Assembly (NCBI RefSeq): GCF_014279795.1
Contig: NZ_CP047945.1
Coordinates: forward strand, 516,572 to 580,571
Length of the DNA: 64,000 bases
Direction of reading: 5' to 3'
Source of the DNA: Synechococcus sp. PROS-7-1
GTDB taxonomy: Bacteria > Cyanobacteriota > Cyanobacteriia > PCC-6307 > Cyanobiaceae
Below, in pieces: positions 1 to 7,145 of this stretch (position 1 is its first letter; each line of letters opens with the position of its first letter). The notes beneath the pieces were generated by a model. That model was not told the origin of the DNA. It did not search any database and saw only the letters and a list, made by a program, of their open reading frames with translations. The translations under genes and the position numbers were made by a program.

Positions 1-52
1 TCTGCTGTCGGGGCGGCAGGCCCTGGCTGGCGCGACGGCGGGCTTCTCCCAT
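1..52 (-). CDS. DUF2839-like small protein, 5' fragment
   Basis: Only the first 17 codons are inside the window, from an ATG read leftward from base 52 and running off the edge. The visible peptide MGEARRRASQGLPPRQQ has the Met-Gly-Glu-Ala-(Arg/Lys)-Arg-Arg opening I associate with the small cyanobacterial DUF2839 family, whose function is unknown. Family assignment is from this short motif only. Confidence 0.5.
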   Translation of the reverse strand, partial: MGEARRRASQGLPPRQQ

Positions 53-89
53 GGTTGTTCTATCCCTAAGACCAGCCTAGGGGTGTCCA

Positions 90-1538
90 TCAATCAGGTA
101 GCAGCCGCTGCAGTGAACTCCAAGGCTCCAGAGCTTGGAACACCTGCTCTCCCCAGCTTCGGCTTCGCACTCGACCATCCAGGATGGCGAGACGGCCGCC
201 ACTGCGTCTGAGGGGGGCAATGGCCGGAATCAGGATGGCCAAAGCCTCCGGCAGAAGCAGGTCTCTGAACCAGTCGCGACCTTGTTTTTTCAAGACTTTC
301 ACGCGCGCGGCCGTGAGTGGATCTTCCAAGCTTGCGATCGGCAGCAGGGCTGTGATGAGTTGATCCGGTTCCGGAAGGGTTGGCTGATGGGTCATCCACC
401 AGCCCCAACTGGTGCAGATCACGCCATTGGGTTTGTCGCAAGCGCGATCGATGGTCACTCTGCTGCCGAATTCCGCTGCTAGTTCGCTGGCCAGTCTCTG
501 CAGCAGGGCTGCGTCATTCGCAAGAACCACCGTCAGACCTGAGCGGCCAAGGATGAGACGCCGGCACTGATCGAGCAGATGGCTGGCGTAGATCTCCGTA
601 TTGGGCAGGGGTTGCCTGCGGGGGGCGTAGATCGGGATCGGTTCACTGCGTGGCGGCTCGCGCAGATCGATTCGGATCACGGGATCGTCACGGTCGGGAG
701 GTGTTGGATTGGAGGCTCTGCGGCATCCCCCATCGCCATGAATCAGGGTCCAGGGTCGCGTGCTGAACAGGTCTTGGATTTCCTCAAGGGGCTCAAGGGG
801 CTGAAGCGTCCATTGCCACTGCAGGTGTTCATGGTCGAGTCGGGCCCAGCTCGCCCAGGTGTCCATCCCCATGGCAGCGAGGTGACTCCAGGGTTCCGGC
901 GCCGGGCCGGTCAGTTGCAGTAAGTCGCGGACGCTCGTCAGGGCGCTGTCCGGCATGGAGAGCTGACGGCACTTGCCGGAACCACGGGCGAACAGTTGTC
1001 GGCTCAAGCGTTCATGCAGGTCCAGAAGTCCTTGGCCTGTGGCGGGAAAGGCGGTTCTGAGTTCTTCCCAATGGCGCGCCTCGAGCTGCACGGCCATGGC
1101 GTCCCGGAGTCGTGTAGCCAGATGCTCTGCTTCTGGAATCACCAGGTGGTCGTCATGCCGGAGGTGCCCGAGGCGGTACGCCGTGATCAGCTGGCTGGGA
1201 GTGAGTAGCCACAGTTGATCGCTCGTGGGTGGATGAACACTGCTCCAGCATCCGAGTCGTAGGTCGCTCTGGAGCAGACGGGGACGCTCCAGGCTGAGAA
1301 AGCGTTGCCGTTGCTGCGGATCCAGTACCAGAACGGTGTTGCGGCTCTGGAGGCAGAGGGGGACGAGCAGGGCAAGCCACCAGCGTTCATCACTACCGGC
1401 AGAAAGTTGGATGCTGGTTTGATCGCGGCGGCGCAGGCTACGGCCCACCAGCCGACTCAAGGTCAGTTGATGCTCCCACTGTCCGGCATCTGCACGGAGC
1501 AGATGCTTCAACTGCTGATGGGCCTGAACTTCCAGCAT
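90..1538 (-). CDS. Degenerate DinG/Rad3-like helicase protein
   Basis: This 482-residue protein looks like a decayed member of the DinG/XPD superfamily-2 helicases. The C-terminal part resembles the last helicase domain of DinG: KKQGRDWFRDLLLPEALA (about residues 414-431), then GGRLAILDGRVRSRSWGEQV (about 448-467), the place where active enzymes have the QxxGRxIR motif and 'LDPR'. Catalytic motifs are poor: the Walker A position reads QLSAGSDERWW with no GKT/GKS, and the DEAH position reads VIPEAEHL. ATP hydrolysis is therefore doubtful. It is divergent from tyrA. Family membership is my inference; a role in DNA repair or replication would be speculative. Confidence 0.6.
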   Translation of the reverse strand: MLEVQAHQQLKHLLRADAGQWEHQLTLSRLVGRSLRRRDQTSIQLSAGSDERWWLALLVPLCLQSRNTVLVLDPQQRQRFLSLERPRLLQSDLRLGCWSSVHPPTSDQLWLLTPSQLITAYRLGHLRHDDHLVIPEAEHLATRLRDAMAVQLEARHWEELRTAFPATGQGLLDLHERLSRQLFARGSGKCRQLSMPDSALTSVRDLLQLTGPAPEPWSHLAAMGMDTWASWARLDHEHLQWQWTLQPLEPLEEIQDLFSTRPWTLIHGDGGCRRASNPTPPDRDDPVIRIDLREPPRSEPIPIYAPRRQPLPNTEIYASHLLDQCRRLILGRSGLTVVLANDAALLQRLASELAAEFGSRVTIDRACDKPNGVICTSWGWWMTHQPTLPEPDQLITALLPIASLEDPLTAARVKVLKKQGRDWFRDLLLPEALAILIPAIAPLRRSGGRLAILDGRVRSRSWGEQVFQALEPWSSLQRLLPD

Positions 1539-1560
1539 CGGCTAACCCTACGGAGCTCTC

Positions 1561-1586
1561 TGATCAGGAATGGTTCAACCTGATCA
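1561..1586. repeat. 8-bp inverted repeat between divergent genes
   Basis: TGATCAGG (1561-1568) and CCTGATCA (1579-1586) form a perfect inverted repeat with a 10-nt spacer, in the short gap between the divergent helicase-like gene and tyrA. It could be an operator, but an 8-bp repeat can also arise by chance. Confidence 0.25.
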
Positions 1587-1637
1587 TGCTTGCTTTCTTG
1601 AGTGGTGAAGCAACATGGTGGCCTTGGCTGGGCAGGC

Positions 1638-2543
1638 ATGGGAGAGGAGCGGAGCACTGGGCTGCAGGCTCTCGGGAAGGTTGGTGTGGTGGGCCTCGGT
1701 TTAATCGGTGGCTCGATCGCTCTCGACCTTCGTGAGCAGGGTGTGCCGGTGACCGGGCTTGTGCATCGCGACAGCACAGCGGCTCGTGCCATGCAGCGGG
1801 GGCTGGTGGACGAGGTCAGTTGCCATCCCTTCTGCCTCAGCGACTGCAACACCGTGATCCTGGCCCTTCCGATCGAAGCGCTGCTGACGCCTGAACCGCA
1901 GTTGGTCGAGGCACTACCGGCCCATGCCGTTGTGACGGATGTGGGGTCCGTGAAAGGGGCGGTGCTTGAGGTCTGGCGCGACCGCCACCCTCGTTTCGTG
2001 GCAGCCCATCCCATGGCAGGAACGGATCAGTCCGGTGTCGATGCAGGTTTACCTGGATTGTTTCGAGGCCGTCCTTGGGTGGCGACGCCTGAGCCGTCGA
2101 CCGATCCCCAGGCCTTGGCCAGCGTGAAGGTCTTGGCCGAAGGGCTTGGAGGCGAGTGGATCACTGCGGATGCTGCCTGCCACGATCAGGCCGTGGCTCT
2201 GGTGTCCCACCTGCCGGTGATGGTGAGCGCTGCCTTGCTGAGGGCGGTGGGAGATGAACGGGATCCAAGGATTCTGGATCTCGCCCGGCGCTTGGCTTCC
2301 AGCGGTTTTGCCGATACCACCCGAGTGGGTGGTGGCAACCCAGCCCTCGGCACGGCGATGGCGTGCCGCAATACGGACGCTCTGCTGAAGGCCCTGGCCG
2401 CTTACCGCTGGAGCCTTGAACAGCTGGAGGAGGCGATTCTCAGCGGCCACTGGGCTCAACTGGAGAATGAACTGCAGAAGACCAGCACCCTGCGTCCGGG
2501 GTTTGTCGAGAAGGGGCTCAGTCCCCTCAGTTCGCCAGAGTGA
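1638..2543 (+). CDS. tyrA: Prephenate/arogenate dehydrogenase
   Basis: TyrA catalyses the NAD(P)-dependent oxidation of prephenate or arogenate in tyrosine biosynthesis, in the cytoplasm. The N-terminus carries the Rossmann dinucleotide fold GVVGLGLIGGSIALDL (about residues 13-28). The family signature AAHPMAGTDQSG follows near residue 125, with the His used in catalysis. At about 301 residues it is a normal single-domain TyrA with no chorismate mutase or ACT domain. I chose the ATG at 1638, preceded by a purine-rich GGGCAGG; in-frame GTGs lie upstream near 1602. Its 3' end overlaps the convergent crtD by 17 bases. Cyanobacterial members often prefer arogenate and NADP, which cannot be decided here. 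Confidence 0.93.
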   Translation: MGEERSTGLQALGKVGVVGLGLIGGSIALDLREQGVPVTGLVHRDSTAARAMQRGLVDEVSCHPFCLSDCNTVILALPIEALLTPEPQLVEALPAHAVVTDVGSVKGAVLEVWRDRHPRFVAAHPMAGTDQSGVDAGLPGLFRGRPWVATPEPSTDPQALASVKVLAEGLGGEWITADAACHDQAVALVSHLPVMVSAALLRAVGDERDPRILDLARRLASSGFADTTRVGGGNPALGTAMACRNTDALLKALAAYRWSLEQLEEAILSGHWAQLENELQKTSTLRPGFVEKGLSPLSSPE

Positions 2544-4041
2544 GCGTTCGGCCTCGTTCTTCCATTAGCTGGCTGCAAGCCATCAGGGCCGACAGCGTGA
2601 CTCCCGCGGTTCCCTCGCCAGGGTGAATCGAATCCCCGCAGAGCCATAGTTTTCGAATCGGACTGCGACTGGCCAGACCGAATGGACCGAATCGGTCCGG
2701 ACTCTGTCCCAGGCCGCCCACAACACCCTTTGGGCGGCCTGTCCAGTAGGCGAAGCCGCGGGGGGTGGATAGTTCGGTGTGGAGCCAGACCTCGGTCGGA
2801 AGCGTCAGGGCGTTTTCAACGCCGCGGCGCATCTGCTCCAGCACAATCTGTTTGCGTTCCTGGTACTCCTCTTCCGGAAGGTCATGCCAACCCTCAGGGG
2901 TGGTGAACACGCTGGCGATCACCGTGGCTTCTCCGGCCGGAGCACGGCCATCTCCCTCTCTGCTGATCGAGAGGAAGAGGGACCCTGGCGTGTCCCAATC
3001 GCACTGCAGATGGCCTGGACAGGATTCAGGAAGATCGCGTCGGTTGACCGCTCCGTAGAACACCAACGCCCCACTGGGAGCGTGAAGGGTTTGCAGGCGG
3101 CGGCGATAGGACTGGCGGAGAACGTTCTTGTCTGGAATCAACGAGGGCAAACACTGAGGCGGAAGACTGAACACCACATCGGCTGCTTGCAGAGACCGTC
3201 GCTCACCTCCCGGCAGTTCCATCTGCACGCTCCAGCGGCCACTGCTCCGGTTTTGCTCCAGCAAAACGGCGCGATGGCGCAGGAGCACCTCGGCCTTATC
3301 CCGCTGAAGGGAAGTCATGAGATGGTCGCTGAGGCTCTGCATGGATCCCTGCAAATGCCAGAGGCCAAGGGGGGCCTGGCACATTTGCAGAACGGTGGCT
3401 CCGTAGAGCGCCGCCGTTTGATTGGCCGGTTGCTGGGAATAGAGCCTGAGCTGAAGGTCGAGAAAACGGCGCAGCCGATGGTTGCCTCCACAGCCGCAGA
3501 GCCTCTGTAGATCGGCAACGGTGAGAAGACTGAGCGGCGCCGTGGCGAGATTGCCGGGTGTGAGTGCGTTAAGCGTTCGGCTCAGATCCCAGCCTGAACG
3601 CACCGGCAGTACGGGGTCGGCTGCGGCGAATTGCCAGTTCTGGCGATGAATCCAGCTGCACAGCTCCCAGAACCGCTCCGTTCCAGGGAATTGGCGCGTC
3701 CGTTCCTCCCGCCAGCGTTGGGGGTCATGCCAGAGGTGGATCGGGGGTGATCCATCATTCAGATTCACCACACAGCCAGGATCGAGGCGTTCCGCTGCCG
3801 GTGGCTCCAGGCCGAGATGGCGGAACAGTCGGGCATGGCTTCCGCCCGGTTCAAGACCTGCCACCTGTGTGGCGCCGACATCGAAGGTGTAGCGCCCCCG
3901 CTTGAATGTTCCTGCGCAGCCTCCGAGCTGGTGGTGGGCCTCCACGAGGGTCACTGACAATCCTTCGCGAGCCAGTAAGGCCGCTGCAGTGAGGCCGGCA
4001 ATGCCGCCTCCGATCACAATGGCGTCGCGGGAGCTGTCCAT
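2527..4041 (-). CDS. crtD: Carotenoid C-3',4' desaturase / CrtI-family flavoprotein
   Basis: A 504-residue phytoene-desaturase-like FAD oxidoreductase. The N-terminus has the FAD-binding dinucleotide motif VIGGGIAGLTAAALLAREG (residues 7-25) and the GGCAGTF segment typical of CrtI/CrtO/CrtISO relatives. The C-terminus has the second FAD motif LWLCGDSIHPGEGTAGVTLS. Among cyanobacterial paralogs the length and the opening DVGATQVAGLEPGG best fit CrtD, which desaturates the 3',4' position of myxol-type carotenoids. Alternatives are carotenoid isomerase CrtH or CrtO. The reading frame stays open far upstream to 4422, but the flavin fold begins at the ATG at 4041. It diverges from the kinase-like gene at 4078 with only 36 bases between. 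Confidence 0.8.
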   Translation of the reverse strand: MDSSRDAIVIGGGIAGLTAAALLAREGLSVTLVEAHHQLGGCAGTFKRGRYTFDVGATQVAGLEPGGSHARLFRHLGLEPPAAERLDPGCVVNLNDGSPPIHLWHDPQRWREERTRQFPGTERFWELCSWIHRQNWQFAAADPVLPVRSGWDLSRTLNALTPGNLATAPLSLLTVADLQRLCGCGGNHRLRRFLDLQLRLYSQQPANQTAALYGATVLQMCQAPLGLWHLQGSMQSLSDHLMTSLQRDKAEVLLRHRAVLLEQNRSSGRWSVQMELPGGERRSLQAADVVFSLPPQCLPSLIPDKNVLRQSYRRRLQTLHAPSGALVFYGAVNRRDLPESCPGHLQCDWDTPGSLFLSISREGDGRAPAGEATVIASVFTTPEGWHDLPEEEYQERKQIVLEQMRRGVENALTLPTEVWLHTELSTPRGFAYWTGRPKGVVGGLGQSPDRFGPFGLASRSPIRKLWLCGDSIHPGEGTAGVTLSALMACSQLMEERGRTLTLAN

Positions 4042-4077
4042 CCGGGCATGCTGGCAGCTGCGTTCCGGTGCTTGTGG

Positions 4078-4959
4078 ATGCGGGATCAGCTCGAGCAGAT
4101 CCTTTCCAAGGAAAGAGACCTGCTGCGGGGACGTTGCCTGACGTCGATCGGACCTGTCGGCGGTGGTGAGCGAGGAGCCTGTTGGAGAGCAGACCTGAGT
4201 GACGGCAGCGCTTGGTTCCTCAAGGTCTCTGATCCTGCCTCTCTTGAGGCTGAGCAGCGGGGGCTGCGGTCCTTGCGCCAATGGTCTGATGCTGACCTTG
4301 TGGAAGTCGTGGATGTGTTGGCGTGGATCCCCCTTGAGCATCGGGGGGTTCTGGTGCTCCCTTGGTGGGAGATGGGGAATGGCGATCAGTTCAACCTCGG
4401 CCGAGGGCTGGCCCGTTTGCACCGGAGGTCGTCACTGAACGGTCCTTCACGGTTTGGTTGGGACCATGACGGCTTTATCGGTCTCGGTCCCCAGCCGGCC
4501 GGATGGAGTGATGACTGGGGTGAGGCCTTTGTTGAGCTGCGTTTGAAGCCCCAGCTGCGCTTGGCTGAGGCCTGGGCATTGCATGAAAACGACTGGTCAT
4601 CTCTTCTTGCTCCGCTGGCCCAGTGGCTTGGCGACCATGCTCCAGAGCCCTGTCTGGTTCATGGGGATCTATGGGCGGGCAATGCCGGTGTTCTGGCCGA
4701 TGGACGGGGGCTGCTGATCGATCCCGCCAGCTGGTGGGCTGATCGCGAGGTCGATCTCGCCATGACACAACTCTTCGGCGGTTTTTCTAGCCGTTTTCTC
4801 GAGGGTTACAACCTTGAGTGGCCCCTGCCGGATGGCGTTGAGCAAAGAGTGGACGCACTCAATCTTTATCACCTGCTCAATCACGCCAATTTATTCGGCG
4901 GTGGCTTCCGAGAGCGTTGCCGCCAAGTGATTAGTCGGCTTCGAAAGACGCTTCAGTAA
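4078..4959 (+). CDS. Fructosamine kinase family protein
   Basis: This 293-residue cytoplasmic protein belongs to the fructosamine-3-kinase family, which phosphorylates sugar or ketosamine adducts on proteins so that they decay (deglycation). Visible features are the N-terminal GGGERGACWRADL nucleotide-binding-like segment, FGWDHDGFIGLGPQ, the APH-type catalytic loop VHGDLWAGNAGV (Asp as catalytic base) and the metal-binding IDPASWWADREVDLAM. I use the ATG at 4078 (MRDQLEQIL), which matches the usual family N-terminus; an earlier in-frame start at 4048 would overlap the divergent crtD promoter area. The true substrate in cyanobacteria is not known to me. Confidence 0.88.
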   Translation: MRDQLEQILSKERDLLRGRCLTSIGPVGGGERGACWRADLSDGSAWFLKVSDPASLEAEQRGLRSLRQWSDADLVEVVDVLAWIPLEHRGVLVLPWWEMGNGDQFNLGRGLARLHRRSSLNGPSRFGWDHDGFIGLGPQPAGWSDDWGEAFVELRLKPQLRLAEAWALHENDWSSLLAPLAQWLGDHAPEPCLVHGDLWAGNAGVLADGRGLLIDPASWWADREVDLAMTQLFGGFSSRFLEGYNLEWPLPDGVEQRVDALNLYHLLNHANLFGGGFRERCRQVISRLRKTLQ

Positions 4960-4965
4960 GGAATC

Positions 4966-4990
4966 GGAGGGGGACTTTTGATCCCCCTCC
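4966..4990. terminator. Hairpin between convergent genes
   Basis: GGAGGGGGA (4966-4974) pairs perfectly with TCCCCCTCC (4982-4990) around a 7-nt loop. It lies between the stop of the fructosamine-kinase gene and the stop of the CAAD gene, so it could end transcription from both sides. There is no clear T-tract, so strength is uncertain. Confidence 0.5.
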
Positions 4991-4997
4991 GTCAGCA

Positions 4998-5372
4998 TCA
5001 ACCGAGATATTCCTTGCGGAGTGTCTGGATGCGAGTGACGAGGGCTGAGCGCTTCTCACTGGTGGTGAGATTTTTCCAACTCCACTGGCCGACCACAACC
5101 ACACCAAGCAGCTCCAGCAGGCCTGGAACAACGGGAAGCAGATTGATGGTGTCGAGAATGCCCTTGATCAGGATCTGGGCAACGATCACCGCGGCGAAAA
5201 TTCCTACAACCTTGCCGATGCGACCGGCCTGGCCCCAATCGACTTTGTCGAGGGTTTCATTCACTTTTCCGAGAATGTCTTTGTACCGCTCAGCAAAATC
5301 GACGCTCTCACCAGCTGGGGCAGCATTCGTGACGTCGGTGTCATTCACCTGGGTGGTGCTTTCGTCGCTCAT
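4998..5372 (-). CDS. CAAD domain (CURT1-like) thylakoid membrane protein
   Basis: A 124-residue protein with a polar N-terminal half (residues 1-48, with an amphipathic stretch FAERYKDILGKVNETLDKV) and two hydrophobic segments, about residues 52-72 (VVGIFAAVIVAQILIKGI) and 78-95 (LPVVPGLLELLGVVVVGQ). It ends in WSWKNLTTSEKRSAL and a short amphipathic helix. This layout and the YxW/WxWKNL-type motif match the cyanobacterial CAAD domain, related to plant CURT1, which curves thylakoid membranes and is also found fused to some aminoacyl-tRNA synthetases. Here it is free-standing. It diverges from the JAMM protease gene, with start codons only 11 bases apart. Confidence 0.85.
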   Translation of the reverse strand: MSDESTTQVNDTDVTNAAPAGESVDFAERYKDILGKVNETLDKVDWGQAGRIGKVVGIFAAVIVAQILIKGILDTINLLPVVPGLLELLGVVVVGQWSWKNLTTSEKRSALVTRIQTLRKEYLG

Positions 5373-5383
5373 GACGCCTTGGC

Positions 5384-6004
5384 ATGGATCTAATGCCCGC
5401 TGACCTTATCGACAAGCTTCCGCAAATGCCATGGCGACTGCGCTTCGATCGGGATTGCCTGATCGTTTTGCGGAAATCGCTTCATGCCGTGACGCCGGAG
5501 GAGGGATGTGCCCTGCTGCTGGGGAACTCCGGTCCTGAGGTGAGAGTGCGCGTGGTTTGGCCCTGCTGCAATGTCTGGCGTCCGGGCCTTCAGGGTCTCG
5601 AGGAGCACCCGGGCCGCGGCGGTGGCGGTCCTCCTTCACGCCAGACGCGGTTCGCTCTGGATCCACGCGAGCAGATCGCGGCGCAACGCTGGGGGCGCCA
5701 GCGAGGGCTCCATGTTGTCGGGAGTGCCCATTCCCATCCCGGTGGTGCGCCACGCCCCAGCGAGAACGACAGGCGTTGGGTGGCTGCCGATGGGGTGGTG
5801 GTGATCGATGCTGGTTCTGGTGGGCTGGCGGGATGGTGGATGGAGCGATCCACCCCAAGACATGGTTTCGATCTCGCAAGTCCTGCCAAGGTCTATTCCC
5901 TACCCCTCGTGGATCTTGATGGTGCATCGTTGAATAGCACTGGCCTGAGTGCAACCAATAGTCATTGCCGCACCACCGATGACGGATCAGCACCAGGTGT
6001 CTGA
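5384..6004 (+). CDS. JAMM/MPN+ metalloprotease (Mov34/PAD-1 family)
   Basis: A 206-residue Zn-dependent isopeptidase-like protein. The JAMM motif is complete: a Glu in TPEEGCALLLG (about residue 39), then HSHPGGAPRPSEND (about 117-130), giving H-x-H-x7-S-x2-D, the zinc ligands and catalytic serine. Bacterial relatives include Mec, which releases cysteine from the sulfur carrier CysO, and deubiquitinase-like enzymes acting on ThiS/MoaD-type carriers. The 3' end overlaps the start of the moeB-rhodanese gene by 26 bases, suggesting translational coupling and a shared pathway. Several ATGs (5384, 5393, 5426) are possible starts. No ThiS/MoaD-like carrier lies in the window. Confidence 0.87.
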   Translation: MDLMPADLIDKLPQMPWRLRFDRDCLIVLRKSLHAVTPEEGCALLLGNSGPEVRVRVVWPCCNVWRPGLQGLEEHPGRGGGGPPSRQTRFALDPREQIAAQRWGRQRGLHVVGSAHSHPGGAPRPSENDRRWVAADGVVVIDAGSGGLAGWWMERSTPRHGFDLASPAKVYSLPLVDLDGASLNSTGLSATNSHCRTTDDGSAPGV

Positions 6005-7142
6005 ACTCAGCTCACAAGAACGGGGGCGCTACGCCCGCCACCTCACGCTGCCGGAACTTGGGCTCGCCGGTCAGAGGCGTCTGAAAGCTGCCTCTGTGCT
6101 CTGTATTGGCGCTGGAGGCCTCGGTTCCCCGCTTCTCCTCTATTTGGCTGCTGCCGGGATCGGGCGACTCGGCATTGTTGACGATGACCGCGTCGATCTC
6201 AGCAATCTTCAGCGGCAGGTGATCCATGGCCAGGCTTCTGTCGGGGAGGCCAAAACCTCTTCAGCCCGGAAAAGGATTTTGGATCTCAATGAGCACTGTG
6301 TGGTGGAAGAGCATCTCTGCAGGCTGACGGCGGATAACGCTCTTCAGTTGATTGAGGGCTACGACCTTGTGGTGGATGGTTCGGATAATTTCCCGACTCG
6401 ATATCTGATCAGCGATGCCTGCGTCCTGCTCGGTAGACCGTTCATCTATGGATCCGTCCAGCGTTTTGAAGGCCAGGTCACGGTGTTCAACCAGGGGCCA
6501 CACTCTCCGGACTACCGGGACCTCGTGCCTCAGCCGCCACCACGGGACCTTGTGCCGTCTTGCGCCGATGGGGGTGTGATGGGTGTGATGCCCGGATTGA
6601 TCGGTCTCCTTCAGGCGACCGAAGTGATCAAGGTGATCACCGGTCTCGGTGACACCCTCGACGGGCGTTTGCTTCTGGTTGACAGCCTCAGCATGCGTTT
6701 CAGAGAGCTGCGCCTCGAGCGCCGGCCCAATCGGCCCCCGATTGAAAAACTGGTGAACTACGAGCAGTTCTGCAATTCTGGAGTTCCTGTCGAGGACGAG
6801 GAGTCCCAGGGAATGAACAGCATCTCAGTGCGTGAGCTCAAGGCGTTGCTCGATGAGAGAACCGATCTTGTGCTCCTGGATGTTCGGCAGCAGGCTGAGG
6901 CTGATGTGGCGGTGATTCAAGGCTCCCAGCTGATTCCTCTGGCCTCCATCGAATCGGGTGACGCGATCGAGCGGATCCGTTCGCTCGCGAATGATCGAAC
7001 TGTTTATGTGCATTGCAAGCTGGGTGGTCGATCAGCCAAGGCCGTCGATCTGTTGACGCGCTTCGGTATTCAGGCGGTGAATGTGACAGGAGGAATCGAC
7101 GCTTGGAGCCAGGAGGTGGATGCCTCGGTGCCCCGTTATTGA
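5979..7142 (+). CDS. moeB: MoeB/ThiF E1-like adenylyltransferase fused to rhodanese
   Basis: A 387-residue protein with two domains. Residues 1-250 form an E1-like adenylyltransferase: ATP loop CIGAGGLGSPLLLYLAAAGIG, VDLSNLQRQ and the conserved VVDGSDNFPTRYLISD. This half would adenylate the C-terminal glycine of a MoaD/ThiS-type sulfur carrier. The PSCADGGVMGVMPG segment lacks the CxxC pairs that bind zinc in E. coli MoeB. Residues 280-387 form a rhodanese domain with the persulfide loop VHCKLGGRSA (active Cys), which would pass sulfur to the carrier. The ATG at 5979 was chosen because homology starts at RYARHLTLPELG. It overlaps the JAMM protease gene upstream. Confidence 0.92.
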   Translation: MTDQHQVSELSSQERGRYARHLTLPELGLAGQRRLKAASVLCIGAGGLGSPLLLYLAAAGIGRLGIVDDDRVDLSNLQRQVIHGQASVGEAKTSSARKRILDLNEHCVVEEHLCRLTADNALQLIEGYDLVVDGSDNFPTRYLISDACVLLGRPFIYGSVQRFEGQVTVFNQGPHSPDYRDLVPQPPPRDLVPSCADGGVMGVMPGLIGLLQATEVIKVITGLGDTLDGRLLLVDSLSMRFRELRLERRPNRPPIEKLVNYEQFCNSGVPVEDEESQGMNSISVRELKALLDERTDLVLLDVRQQAEADVAVIQGSQLIPLASIESGDAIERIRSLANDRTVYVHCKLGGRSAKAVDLLTRFGIQAVNVTGGIDAWSQEVDASVPRY

Positions 7143-7145
7143 GCT

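Noticed and set aside
2779-3510. 243-codon plus-strand frame opposite crtD
   Set aside because: Antisense of a clear flavoprotein gene.
4042-4422. 127-residue N-terminal extension of CrtD
   Set aside because: The FAD fold starts at the ATG at 4041, and the extension overlaps the divergent kinase-like gene.
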